Positions 1-8,945 of a stretch of 64,000 nt of DNA are shown here, in pieces (positions within the stretch are counted from its first letter, which is position 1; every line of letters begins with the position of its first letter). Position numbers and translations under genes: made by a program. The notes below the pieces were generated by a model. That model had not been told where the DNA came from and searched no databases. It was given only the letters and a program-made list of their open reading frames with translations. The stretch spans positions 3,534,001 through 3,598,000 of the forward strand of contig NZ_AP027361.1 of the NCBI RefSeq assembly GCF_030295915.1, in the 5' to 3' direction. This DNA comes from Thalassotalea sediminis. Its GTDB lineage: Bacteria; Pseudomonadota; Gammaproteobacteria; Enterobacterales; Alteromonadaceae.

Positions 1-167
1 GCGAACTGTTAATTGCTTGCGAGCAACATCACCTTTAGTCAGTAGCACATGCTATTTATAGTGTGTTAAGGCCTGAATTGCAATGTGGTCTATTAAAGAT
101 GTTTGCTTGTGTTTAGCTGAGCAATACTGCATGATTTATCATCATTAATAACGACTTCCTTTATTCG

Positions 168-632
168 ATGCGTAAAATTAGCCTTATTTTTTTATTGCCA
201 CTCTACTTGGTGATTAACACTGCTTTTGCTGAACACACATTGGCAAATTTTGAACGTCAAGTAGCGCAGTTAAAAGGAAAAGTTGTACTCATCGACTTTT
301 GGGCCTCATGGTGTATTCCGTGCAAAGATTCATTTCCTTGGTTAAATAATATTCAGTCAAAGTACAAAGCTAAGAATTTTACTGTGCTGAGTGTCAACTT
401 AGATGCTGATAAAAGCAATGCGACTGCCTTTCTAAAATTATTACCCGCGACATTTCCAGTGTTTTATGACCCAAAAGGTAAAGTAGCAAAAGCATTCAAA
501 CTTAAAGGCATGCCAAGCAGTATTTTACTTGATCGCGATGGCAAGATTGTGAGTCGTCATGTCGGATTTAACGATATAAAAAAGCAGCAGTATGAAAAAG
601 AAATTATCACGTTATTACAACAAGCGCGCTAA
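168..632 (+). CDS. Periplasmic TlpA/ResA-like thioredoxin-fold protein
   Basis: This 154-residue protein has a cleavable signal peptide (residues 1-21, ending AFA) and one thioredoxin domain. The redox motif is W-C49-I-P-C52 and the cis-proline is P116 in the segment GMPSS, both typical of the TlpA/ResA family. Such proteins reduce disulfides in exported proteins or act in cytochrome c maturation; the partner cannot be told from this window. There is no obvious Shine-Dalgarno sequence before the ATG. The gene ends in a 4-base convergent overlap with the next gene on the other strand, so no terminator fits between them. The preceding 167 bases hold no gene that I can support. The fold and active site are certain; the physiological role is unknown. 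Confidence 0.88.
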   Translation: MRKISLIFLLPLYLVINTAFAEHTLANFERQVAQLKGKVVLIDFWASWCIPCKDSFPWLNNIQSKYKAKNFTVLSVNLDADKSNATAFLKLLPATFPVFYDPKGKVAKAFKLKGMPSSILLDRDGKIVSRHVGFNDIKKQQYEKEIITLLQQAR

Positions 633-1519
633 TTTAAATCTATCCAATAGTCGTCTTTTAATAATGGTGTTTCATCAGGTAAGAAGCGATTTTCTAATGT
701 AATTACACGTTTGCTCTGCCACTTGTACAATGGAAATACATGTTTCGTCAGCGGATGTTCTCGGATAAAAGTTCTAAAGCTGCCGTCTTCAATTGCTTTG
801 TTCAAACCTAGTGTTAACTGCTCAGCTAACGTGGTGTTTTTATTTGCAACAAAAAAGTATAATGGAAAACGATAGTGCAGCAAAACATCATCTAATACGA
901 TAAGCTCGGGATATTTTACTCTAGCTGCCTTTACTTCCTCATACCCTTCAAAAATAGCACGAGGAAAATAGTCACACCGGCCTCGCGCAAGCATTTTAAA
1001 CATCAAATCAAAGCGACTAATACGCATCACGCTAAAGCCATTATCTTCGAGAATGTCAGAATCACCCCAAACGGCCCCCTGACAAGCCACCATATTTTTA
1101 ATCTGTTCTTCATTAGCATTAATAAATTTTGCTTTATCTTCTTTACGAATAATTGATACTCGGTAACCTAGCAAACCACCTAGTAAAGGAATACGAATGG
1201 GTCTTAACGTGTCTTCTAACTTTTTTGTTGTTCCTGCCCAAGAAAGATCAAGCATACCACTACGTATAAGGTTTAATGTTCGTTCATGGGTATTGTTTTC
1301 TTCGTAATAAAGCTCAATATCTGCATGTGGAAATTCCGGACGCGCTTTTTCAATAATGAAAGAGACTAAATCAACAAAATATTGATGACTGGTATTTTCT
1401 TCATAAGGGGTATCAATAATAGAAATAGTGTCACAATAAGCGAAAAACGACGTAGCGTATAGAAAAGCAGAACACCCACACTTTTTCAAGCAGTTACGAA
1501 ACACTCTTATTGACAGCAA
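629..1519 (-). CDS. Orphan periplasmic solute-binding-like protein (SBP_bac_3 type)
   Basis: The predicted product is about 296 residues with a hydrophobic N-terminus resembling a signal peptide and a two-lobed extracellular solute-binding domain of the amino-acid (SBP_bac_3) type. There is no permease or ATPase gene next to it. In Alteromonadales, proteins of this kind often stand alone and are annotated only as transporter substrate-binding domain proteins. The start is uncertain: the given start is a TTG, an in-frame GTG lies 15 bases further in, and no ATG is available near the signal peptide. The N-terminus contains several cysteines (CLKKCGC) that are unusual for a signal peptide. The gene converges on the thioredoxin-like gene with a 4-base overlap. 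Ligand unknown. Confidence 0.7.
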   Translation of the reverse strand: MLSIRVFRNCLKKCGCSAFLYATSFFAYCDTISIIDTPYEENTSHQYFVDLVSFIIEKARPEFPHADIELYYEENNTHERTLNLIRSGMLDLSWAGTTKKLEDTLRPIRIPLLGGLLGYRVSIIRKEDKAKFINANEEQIKNMVACQGAVWGDSDILEDNGFSVMRISRFDLMFKMLARGRCDYFPRAIFEGYEEVKAARVKYPELIVLDDVLLHYRFPLYFFVANKNTTLAEQLTLGLNKAIEDGSFRTFIREHPLTKHVFPLYKWQSKRVITLENRFLPDETPLLKDDYWIDLN

Positions 1520-1657
1520 AACATAAAACCAAATAAAAAAACAATAATAACGTTTTATCTTATCTAGATTTAAATGTCACCATTAAACTCACTTTATTGT
1601 ACATTTAAACAATTTAATTACAATTTTCTAACGAGTACCTCCGTATAAACGGCTAAC

Positions 1658-1690
1658 ATTAAAAACGCCCCATTAAGGAGCGTTTTTAAT
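1658..1690 (-). terminator. Hairpin terminator after the M1 aminopeptidase gene
   Basis: A perfect 11-base inverted repeat (arms 1658-1668 and 1680-1690) has a 11-base loop. The arms end in A5/T5 runs, so it can act as a rho-independent terminator on either strand. It lies 20 bases past the stop of the minus-strand aminopeptidase gene. Confidence 0.75.
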
Positions 1691-1709
1691 TATATCTAAC
1701 GACATTAAA

Positions 1710-4391
1710 TTACAATAACTTAAGTGCCTTTATACAACGACCAACATTCTGATGACGCGCTTTAACGGTTTTCAATACTTGCGGTTTCATGTCTTTGTAT
1801 TGCTTAACCAGTTTGGCAAGCTCAGCTTCGCTTTCTGCCGTACATTCACTTGGGATCATGCTACTTGCAAACGCACTCAGTAAACCGAGATCACTGCCTT
1901 CATTTAGCGTTGGAATATGCGCTAATATTTTTTCCTTATATGGCGCTTCCAACACAGATTGTTCGGATGGGAATAATCCCCACATGATATAACGTAGCGT
2001 CGATAACTTTAAATTTTCTGGATTGTTTATTACAACATCAAACCATTTTTTCTTCACGGCTTCTTCTGGGCGTAAAACTTCAGCATAGATCGCATTTTTC
2101 ACACCAGTATCAGAGTTATCTTTCGCTTTTTCTGTATCAAGCAAGGCAACGTAGTTACCAAACTGGTAACGATTTAGCTGCGCAAGAATGCCCCAACGCT
2201 TATCTTGGTCAATCGTTAAACCTTCATAACCTAATTCGCCTTGTAAGATTGCCAGTAGGTTTTTTAAATGATGATCTGATTTACTAAACGACACATAACG
2301 ACCATACCACATCTTTTGCAAATCAGATCCCGCTGGCGCTTTTTCTAATAAACGAAGGTATAAATCTTCAACATCTTGATATAAAGAAGAGTAGTCTTTT
2401 TTCTCAAGTCTTGTTGCCGTGTTTAAATACTGCATAGCAGTCGATAGGCTAGCCGAGATCTTTCGAATTACATTATAGTCTTGTTCACCTTCGATATTTG
2501 CGATCGCAAAATGTACAAATTTATCTGCAGCTAACTTTGCATCGCGCACACTGTCTGCAAGACTTTGCCATAACATTAGTCGCATCGTTGCGTTTTCTAC
2601 GGCATTAATATGTTTTTCAACGGCAGCTAATGACTGCTCATCTAAATCAACTTTAACAAAGCCCCAGTCAGCCTCATTAGGGTAAACAAGATCTGGACAC
2701 GATTGACCAATCGCATCCGTGACTTCTGTTGTCGCCCCTTTATAAGTGACAGGAATCGCTTTAGCTAATGACATACTGTCGCCTGATAACGTGTAAAGAC
2801 CAACTTGAACCCGTTGTTCACGAAGTGTTGGATAATCGTCAGGCGCCGTTTGTACAATTTTCATCGTACTAATTTTGTCAGCCTGACACTGGTAGTTAAC
2901 TTTAATTGTATTTAAACCTGCGTTATACAACCAATCTTGAGTCCATTGCTCCATATCCATATTAGCGGCTTTACCAAGCTCACCTATAAAATCTTCTAGC
3001 TCGGTGTTTTTATACGAGAATTTCTTCAAATAATTGCTCACGCCTATACGGAAGTTTTCTTCACCCAAGTAATAAGGCAGTTGTTTCAACACTGAAGCCC
3101 CTTTACCATAGGTAATACCATCGAAATTCGTTAAGGCATCTCCCGTCGACGGTACGGGTAATTCAATAGCATGCGTATTAACGGAGTCATCACTGCGATA
3201 TGCCCATTGTTTCGTGCCTGAATAAAATACGTCCCAGTTATTTTCAAAATCACTTGCCTCTGCAACTTCCAAGTTAGCCATATATGTTGCAAAACTTTCG
3301 TTTAACCACAAGCCATTCCACCAACGCATGGTCACCAAATTACCAAACCACATATGAGCCATTTCATGCGCAATTACATTTGCCAGACTCATTTTCGAAC
3401 GTGTTGATTTTTCACCACGGGAAATATAGCCCTCGTTAAACGTAACCGCAGCAACATTTTCCATGGCACCAGCATTAAAATCAGGGGCAACGATTTGGTC
3501 ATATTTTATAAATGGATAACGTACGCCAAAATAATCATTGAAGAATTTAAAACTCTGTTTCGTCGGTGTGAACCATTCCTCTGTTTTGACATATTCAGCT
3601 AAACTTTGACGAGCAAATAATCGCAATGGAATATCTTCAAATTGATCTTCCCATACCGCGTAGTTACCGGCGTGAAGAGAAAAGATATATGACGAAAATT
3701 TTGCTGACTCAGGAAAGTGCCATATTTTGTTGTCGCCTTTATCTTCTATATTATTTTCTCTTACTGAAGTAATAACTTGCCAATGCGCAGGTGCAGTTAC
3801 TTGCATTGAATATGTCGCTTTTAAATCTGGCTGATCAAAATGAGGAAATAAACGATTGGCATCATATGGTTCAAAATCTGTATATAAATACACTTCGCCA
3901 TTTTCCGGATCTACAAATCGATGTAAGCCTGAACCATCGGTAGAATATGGACGTTCATAAGCTACAGTTACAATATTTTCACCTGCTGACAATGCACTTT
4001 TAGGTACAGTAATAAACCATTTTTCATAAGTAAACGGGGCTTCTTTTCCATTCACTTTTACTGATGATACCGTACCTTCATCAAAATCAATTGTTAAATC
4101 ATTTTGATTACCTTTTGCAAGGTCAAAGTTAATCGAAGTAACCCCCGAAAAAGTCTCTGATGTATTGCCAATTGTTATCTCTAATTGGTAACTTACATCA
4201 CTTACTTGTTGTGCTCGCATTTTTGCATAGTCTTCAAACAAGGATTCACTCTGTTGACGTACAAAAGGTTGCTGAGTTGATTGTTGTACAACGGGTTTTG
4301 TTAGTGCCGTGTTTTTTTCACAGCCAGAGATAGCAACAACTGACACTGCAAGGGCAGCAGCTATCGCTTGATTAGATTTAGTAAATTTCAT
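1710..4391 (-). CDS. M1 family metallo-aminopeptidase, lipoprotein
   Basis: This 893-residue protein begins with a lipoprotein signal peptide (lipobox AISGC, lipidated Cys24), so it is probably anchored to a membrane facing the periplasm. The M1 signatures are all present: the exopeptidase motif GAMEN near residue 307, the zinc motif HEMAH near 342-346, and the third zinc ligand in NESFA about 19 residues later. The C-terminal third is the helical ERAP1-like domain. The length matches PepN-like M1 enzymes. It should trim N-terminal residues from peptides for uptake. It is monocistronic, with a hairpin terminator downstream and a 296-base divergent spacer upstream shared with the hydrolase gene at 4688. 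Family and catalysis are clear; substrate preference is not. Confidence 0.93.
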   Translation of the reverse strand: MKFTKSNQAIAAALAVSVVAISGCEKNTALTKPVVQQSTQQPFVRQQSESLFEDYAKMRAQQVSDVSYQLEITIGNTSETFSGVTSINFDLAKGNQNDLTIDFDEGTVSSVKVNGKEAPFTYEKWFITVPKSALSAGENIVTVAYERPYSTDGSGLHRFVDPENGEVYLYTDFEPYDANRLFPHFDQPDLKATYSMQVTAPAHWQVITSVRENNIEDKGDNKIWHFPESAKFSSYIFSLHAGNYAVWEDQFEDIPLRLFARQSLAEYVKTEEWFTPTKQSFKFFNDYFGVRYPFIKYDQIVAPDFNAGAMENVAAVTFNEGYISRGEKSTRSKMSLANVIAHEMAHMWFGNLVTMRWWNGLWLNESFATYMANLEVAEASDFENNWDVFYSGTKQWAYRSDDSVNTHAIELPVPSTGDALTNFDGITYGKGASVLKQLPYYLGEENFRIGVSNYLKKFSYKNTELEDFIGELGKAANMDMEQWTQDWLYNAGLNTIKVNYQCQADKISTMKIVQTAPDDYPTLREQRVQVGLYTLSGDSMSLAKAIPVTYKGATTEVTDAIGQSCPDLVYPNEADWGFVKVDLDEQSLAAVEKHINAVENATMRLMLWQSLADSVRDAKLAADKFVHFAIANIEGEQDYNVIRKISASLSTAMQYLNTATRLEKKDYSSLYQDVEDLYLRLLEKAPAGSDLQKMWYGRYVSFSKSDHHLKNLLAILQGELGYEGLTIDQDKRWGILAQLNRYQFGNYVALLDTEKAKDNSDTGVKNAIYAEVLRPEEAVKKKWFDVVINNPENLKLSTLRYIMWGLFPSEQSVLEAPYKEKILAHIPTLNEGSDLGLLSAFASSMIPSECTAESEAELAKLVKQYKDMKPQVLKTVKARHQNVGRCIKALKLL

Positions 4392-4687
4392 GAGGAAAAC
4401 TCTTTATTTTATTATTCTTAGATAATGTCGTGACAAAATAACGCAATATTTTGTATACATTCGGTTATACCATAAAGGCACCTAGAATAAGAAAAAAAGA
4501 TGCAAATTAGCTGTTATTTTTATTTTTTGTTACATTTTAACAGTCATAACTGATAACGTTACTTACCTTGAAAGATAAGACTAATAAGTAGACAATCATA
4601 GGTAAATAAGTACAGTAATCGTGCAATAAATGTTAACGCGCAACATGTTCAATATTTATCTTCATCTAAAAGCAGGTTTTCATTTTT

Positions 4688-5608
4688 ATGACAAACACCG
4701 TATACCGAAACTTCTCATTACCAGCGTTAGAACAAGAGTATTCACCAAGTAGTTGTGTTCAAGATATTAATAAATACATTGCGCAATATATCGAGCAAAG
4801 TGCCAAAAACAAAGATATTGCCCGTAACAACCACGCTATAATAGAAAATATTCAATACGGTAATACCGCAGAAGAAATATTAGATCTTTTTCTTCCTTAC
4901 AATCTACACTCCGCTGACAGTGAATCAACACATAAAAAGAAGCTACATATTTTTATTCATGGCGGTTATTGGCAAGAACTTAGTAAAGACGAAAGCTGTT
5001 TCGCAGCAGCTAACTTTCAACACCATGGTTATCATTTTGCGGCGATTAATTATACACTCGCGCCTAAAGCTTCGTTAACAGAAATACTATCGCAAGTAAG
5101 AACTGCTATCGCTTGGTTGTATCAACATGCAGATGAATATGGTTATGACCCTCAAGAAATATATCTTTCGGGGAGCTCTGCTGGCGCCCAATTAGCCATT
5201 ATGGCAGCAATGACAGATTGGCAAGCAGCGTTTGGTTTTAACAAAAATATCGTTCGTGGTGTGTGCGCCGTAAGTGGTATTTATGATTTAACACCAATTC
5301 AATACACTTATATCAATGAGCCATTGCAATTGACCCCAGAAGAGATTAAAAACTTAAGTCCGCTGCTTGCTAATAGAAAATTAACCTATTGTTCCGATAC
5401 GTCTTTTATTATTGCCTATGGTGAAAATGAAACCCTCGAATTCAAACGTCAATCCAACGACCTATATCATCTAAACTTACTCGGCCGTCACAAGCTTTTA
5501 ATAGAAAACATCGCGGAAAAAAACCATTTCGATGTAATTCTCGACTTGTCCGATGAAAACAGCACACTCTTTGAAAGTGTGCTAAATCAAATGGAGTCTC
5601 GCTTTTAA
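4688..5608 (+). CDS. Alpha/beta hydrolase, candidate kynurenine formamidase (AFMID-like)
   Basis: This is a 306-residue cytoplasmic alpha/beta hydrolase. The oxyanion-hole motif is H91-G-G-Y-W95, characteristic of the animal/yeast-type kynurenine formamidases. The nucleophile elbow is G162-S-S164-A-G166, and H280 (KNHFD) is a plausible catalytic histidine. In this family the reaction is hydrolysis of N-formyl-kynurenine to kynurenine and formate. The kynurenine operon at 15.5-22.5 kb encodes every other step to aminomuconate but no formamidase, which supports this reading; a general carboxylesterase is the alternative. It is transcribed alone, divergent from the aminopeptidase, and its end overlaps the convergent hexosaminidase gene by 4 bases. 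The assignment rests on motif plus context, not on a search. Confidence 0.7.
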   Translation: MTNTVYRNFSLPALEQEYSPSSCVQDINKYIAQYIEQSAKNKDIARNNHAIIENIQYGNTAEEILDLFLPYNLHSADSESTHKKKLHIFIHGGYWQELSKDESCFAAANFQHHGYHFAAINYTLAPKASLTEILSQVRTAIAWLYQHADEYGYDPQEIYLSGSSAGAQLAIMAAMTDWQAAFGFNKNIVRGVCAVSGIYDLTPIQYTYINEPLQLTPEEIKNLSPLLANRKLTYCSDTSFIIAYGENETLEFKRQSNDLYHLNLLGRHKLLIENIAEKNHFDVILDLSDENSTLFESVLNQMESRF

Positions 5609-8007
5609 GCTCGACATGCAGCAAGGAGCTGTTCGGTAAATAAGTTACTCGCTACAATAATTTCTTTACTCGTTCGATGCAGCTCACGTAACGTATTTTT
5701 TATCCGCTTTGCTTCTGCACGGCGTATTTTTACGTCGCTAAGACAGCTTTGTGCGACTGTTAACGCAAGTGTATTCACATCTCTAGCCTGTTGAACAACT
5801 AAAGGTAGATCATCTAATTTTGGCGCCACCTTAATTAAAGAAACAACCTTATCAAAATTAAAATGCCAAACCCGTAGTTGATCTACAATCGCTTGAAGCG
5901 CTGATTTATCACCTTGCTGATACGCCTTGAGCTGCTGTCTCATCTTAATAAGAGCTGTACTCTCTACAGGTAGATAATCGACAAAGCGATTTAATGGCGC
6001 ATTTTGATGATATTTACCTTGTTGAAATTTGATGTGATGACGGGTGTAATAGTTTGCTGGCTCCAACTGCTCAGCAAGCAGCACTAATGGTGATATATCT
6101 GTTTTGCTAAACACTAAAGATTGTAATCCCGAGCGATATTGCTGACGATGTTGCATACCAATCTGAGAGGCAAAATCATCGAGAACAACTAAACGCGTAA
6201 ACATGTTATCAATATTTTTTTGTGATTTGGCAGACCAAAAACGTTCTGCGATAACAAATAATCGCGGCCATGCTCTTAAATCAACATTATTATCAGTAAC
6301 TAATTCACTCCACAGCGTTGCTTCGCCACCCAAAATATTACGTGCAGCAATAGGAGAAATATTAGGTAAAAGCTCTACTTGGCTGTAATCAAACGCATCA
6401 ATAGACGAAATAGATACTGGGTAATACGTATTACCAATAAGTATACGCCCCTCTTGCTTATCTTCGGTCAGTAAAAACTCACCCCGTGTTGGTCCCATCC
6501 AACTATCTATAGAGAAATTAACTTCACCTGTTTGCAATACGAGATGCCTATCAAGCGTGGCTTTTTTAAAGTGATTGTTATTTAATTTTACATAGGCATG
6601 TAACACATAGTCATTTTTCATAACCATTGCTAACGTACCTTTGACTGCACTACCTTTAAGTCGTGGCATCTCAAATTGATAAGCGACAACTTGTTGATCC
6701 TCAGCCGGCTGAACTGCACTGCGGGGGCGTTGCTGCAACAACTCGTTTCTATAATGGTAAGCACTGCTTTGTGGTTGATCAATATAGAAGCCCGTTGATA
6801 GTAATCCTTGATAACCATTTACAGCAATTTTTGAAAGACTCTCCATACCACGCCATGACTGCACCATTATATTTTGTGGCAAATCTTGATGAAAAACTTC
6901 ATCCCACCCCATCATTTTACGGTTATGGCTAGCGAGTATTGCTTCTACCTTTTGATTAAAAAATACTTGAATTGCTTGCGCATCTTTTAAGTCATTTTCT
7001 TGCATAAAGGTTTGAATATGAAGACTGTTATTCCATTGTTCAGGGTCAACTTCATCACCACCAATATGTAAGTATTGATCTGGAAAAAGCTCCGTTAACT
7101 CTTTTACTACGCTATCAATAAAGATATAAACTTCTAGATTACTAGGATCTAATAATGGTTCAAATACTCCCCAACCATCTTCCATTTGGTAATCTTTTTG
7201 TTCGCTCATCAAGTGTGGGTAAGCCACCGCAATGGCAGATGCGTGCCCAGGCACGTCAAATTCGGGTACAACACGAATACCGAGTGAGCTTGCGTATTTT
7301 ACCACGTCACGAATTTCTGCTTTTGTATAGAACTGACCATCAGACGCAAGTTGATGCAATTTAGGGTAACTATCCAATGCAATTCGCCAACCTTGGTCAT
7401 CAGTTAAATGCCAATGAAAGACATTAAGTTTCGCAGCTGCCATACCTCTTAGTTGGCGTTTGACCGTGTCAATAGACATAAAATGACGCACGCTATCAAG
7501 CATAAAGCCTCGCCAAGGAAATCTTGGCGCATCCTTAATGCTAACAGCAGAAAGACTTTGTTCATTTTTTGCCTGATATAACAGTTGAGACAATGTTGCG
7601 GCCCCATGTAAGGCACCAAAATCAGTTGCAGCTGTTATGGTAATTTGCTGCTTACGAATATCCAGTTGGTAGCCTTCATCTGTACCCAAAGCCGGCATTT
7701 GATAATCGAGTGTCTTTCCATTATTCACAATAAAAACAATGGATAGCACGTTATCGTCAACCGCGCTAATTTGCCAACCCATCGCCTTTACTTGTGAAGT
7801 TAGCAGAGTACGCAATGCACCCGAACGCTGTTGACTCATGCCTTCTATTGTAATGGAAAGTTTTTCAGGAACTGCCAACTGCTGTTCATTGAATTTAACC
7901 GATTGCGGATAAGGCATTATGTTAAGTGATGTTGTTTTTGCCCAAACTTGATGAGCGAACAAAAGTATTGTTGCTAAAAAAAAGTTAGCAAGTATTCGGT
8001 TTATCAT
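5605..8007 (-). CDS. GH20 beta-N-acetylhexosaminidase with an insert in the catalytic domain
   Basis: This exported 800-residue enzyme (signal peptide residues 1 to about 23, ending VWA) contains a GH20b N-terminal domain followed by a GH20 TIM barrel. The barrel carries HWHLTDDQGWR and the catalytic Asp-Glu pair in HIGGDE (near residues 318-319); these enzymes use the substrate's N-acetyl group as nucleophile. It should release GlcNAc from chitin oligomers or similar glycans. Between the barrel segment GFYIDQP (about 405) and LGGEATLW (about 555) there is a beta-rich stretch of roughly 130 residues that ordinary GH20 enzymes lack. It is the last gene of a seven-gene operon, and its ATG overlaps the kinase stop (TAATG). 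The context suggests action on oligosaccharides with an oxidised reducing end. Confidence 0.92.
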   Translation of the reverse strand: MINRILANFFLATILLFAHQVWAKTTSLNIMPYPQSVKFNEQQLAVPEKLSITIEGMSQQRSGALRTLLTSQVKAMGWQISAVDDNVLSIVFIVNNGKTLDYQMPALGTDEGYQLDIRKQQITITAATDFGALHGAATLSQLLYQAKNEQSLSAVSIKDAPRFPWRGFMLDSVRHFMSIDTVKRQLRGMAAAKLNVFHWHLTDDQGWRIALDSYPKLHQLASDGQFYTKAEIRDVVKYASSLGIRVVPEFDVPGHASAIAVAYPHLMSEQKDYQMEDGWGVFEPLLDPSNLEVYIFIDSVVKELTELFPDQYLHIGGDEVDPEQWNNSLHIQTFMQENDLKDAQAIQVFFNQKVEAILASHNRKMMGWDEVFHQDLPQNIMVQSWRGMESLSKIAVNGYQGLLSTGFYIDQPQSSAYHYRNELLQQRPRSAVQPAEDQQVVAYQFEMPRLKGSAVKGTLAMVMKNDYVLHAYVKLNNNHFKKATLDRHLVLQTGEVNFSIDSWMGPTRGEFLLTEDKQEGRILIGNTYYPVSISSIDAFDYSQVELLPNISPIAARNILGGEATLWSELVTDNNVDLRAWPRLFVIAERFWSAKSQKNIDNMFTRLVVLDDFASQIGMQHRQQYRSGLQSLVFSKTDISPLVLLAEQLEPANYYTRHHIKFQQGKYHQNAPLNRFVDYLPVESTALIKMRQQLKAYQQGDKSALQAIVDQLRVWHFNFDKVVSLIKVAPKLDDLPLVVQQARDVNTLALTVAQSCLSDVKIRRAEAKRIKNTLRELHRTSKEIIVASNLFTEQLLAACRA

Positions 8008-8945
8008 TAATTTGTACCTTCTACTTCAAAAAGATCAGCCATTTGATTACGGTCGATAATTGCACCTGAATGCTGAATAACTTGCCCTGCAACACGATGA
8101 CCAAATTTAGCGGATGTTTCTATACTTTGATTCATTAACCTTCTTGATAAGTAACCCGCTGCAAATGCATCGCCGGCCGCACAAGTATCCACTATGTTTT
8201 CTACCTTTTCACTGCTGATCTCATACTGTTTACCTTCGCTATCAAGCACCAAACACGGCGCTTTACCACGCTTTATTATCGTTTCTAGCGTTTTATAGTA
8301 TTTAGCGCGTTCTATAATGCCGGTCAATGAATCATCTTGATATATCGCATATTCATCTTCATCCGTTAAAAACGCAATATCGGCGAGCGCCATCGCTGAT
8401 TGATAACTCGATAAAACCTGATGTTTATTCCATAAAACTGGTCGATAATTATTATCAAAAATTACTTTACCGCCATTTGCTTTAAAGTCAGCCAACGCAG
8501 TAAACAACCAGTCGCGATCTTCTCGCGAAATTATCGCTAAACTGATACCACTTAAATAAAAATAATCACCTGCACAGCCATTCATAAACCGAGTTAACGC
8601 ACTAGGCGCTGAACTCAGATAAAAACGCGCAGCGCTATTATCTCTTTGATACTTAAACGAACGCTCTCCATGTCTATTGGTTGCTATACGGTAACGTCCA
8701 GGTTGACGATCAACAAGCTGGGTTACAAACTTTGTATCTATCCCTTCTTTCTTCCAAGCCGCAAGTAAAAGGTTGCTATCTAAATCAATACCAACAGATG
8801 TCGCAAAAGCAACATTCAATTGATGGTTATTAGTTAGCCTAGCCAAATATAAAGCAGTATTGAGTGTATCACCGCCAAACCGAAACAATCCATCTTCATG
8901 ATCTTCGACCATGCACTCACCAAAAAAAACAATGCTGTTCAACAT
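8007..8945 (-). CDS. PfkB-family sugar kinase, probably 2-keto-3-deoxygluconate kinase
   Basis: This 312-residue ribokinase/PfkB-fold kinase has the C-terminal signature VDTCAAGDAFAAGY near residue 252, whose Asp is the catalytic base and which forms the anion hole. The N-terminal GG-type segment (FGGDTLNTALYLARL) resembles KdgK more than ribokinase or fructokinase. KdgK phosphorylates 2-keto-3-deoxygluconate to KDPG, an Entner-Doudoroff intermediate. That fits the operon, where the upstream PLP enzyme would make KDG from D-glucosaminate. The gene starts immediately after the symporter stop (TAAATG) and overlaps the hexosaminidase start, so it is translated as part of one unit. No KDPG aldolase gene is in the window. 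The family is secure; the substrate is inferred. Confidence 0.82.
   Translation of the reverse strand: MLNSIVFFGECMVEDHEDGLFRFGGDTLNTALYLARLTNNHQLNVAFATSVGIDLDSNLLLAAWKKEGIDTKFVTQLVDRQPGRYRIATNRHGERSFKYQRDNSAARFYLSSAPSALTRFMNGCAGDYFYLSGISLAIISREDRDWLFTALADFKANGGKVIFDNNYRPVLWNKHQVLSSYQSAMALADIAFLTDEDEYAIYQDDSLTGIIERAKYYKTLETIIKRGKAPCLVLDSEGKQYEISSEKVENIVDTCAAGDAFAAGYLSRRLMNQSIETSAKFGHRVAGQVIQHSGAIIDRNQMADLFEVEGTN

Noticed and set aside
1..167. Left end of the window
   Set aside because: No open frame or motif could be tied to a gene ending here on either strand.
5442..5624. Antisense open frame over the hydrolase gene end
   Set aside because: It lies on the strand opposite to a clear gene and has no motif or ribosome site.
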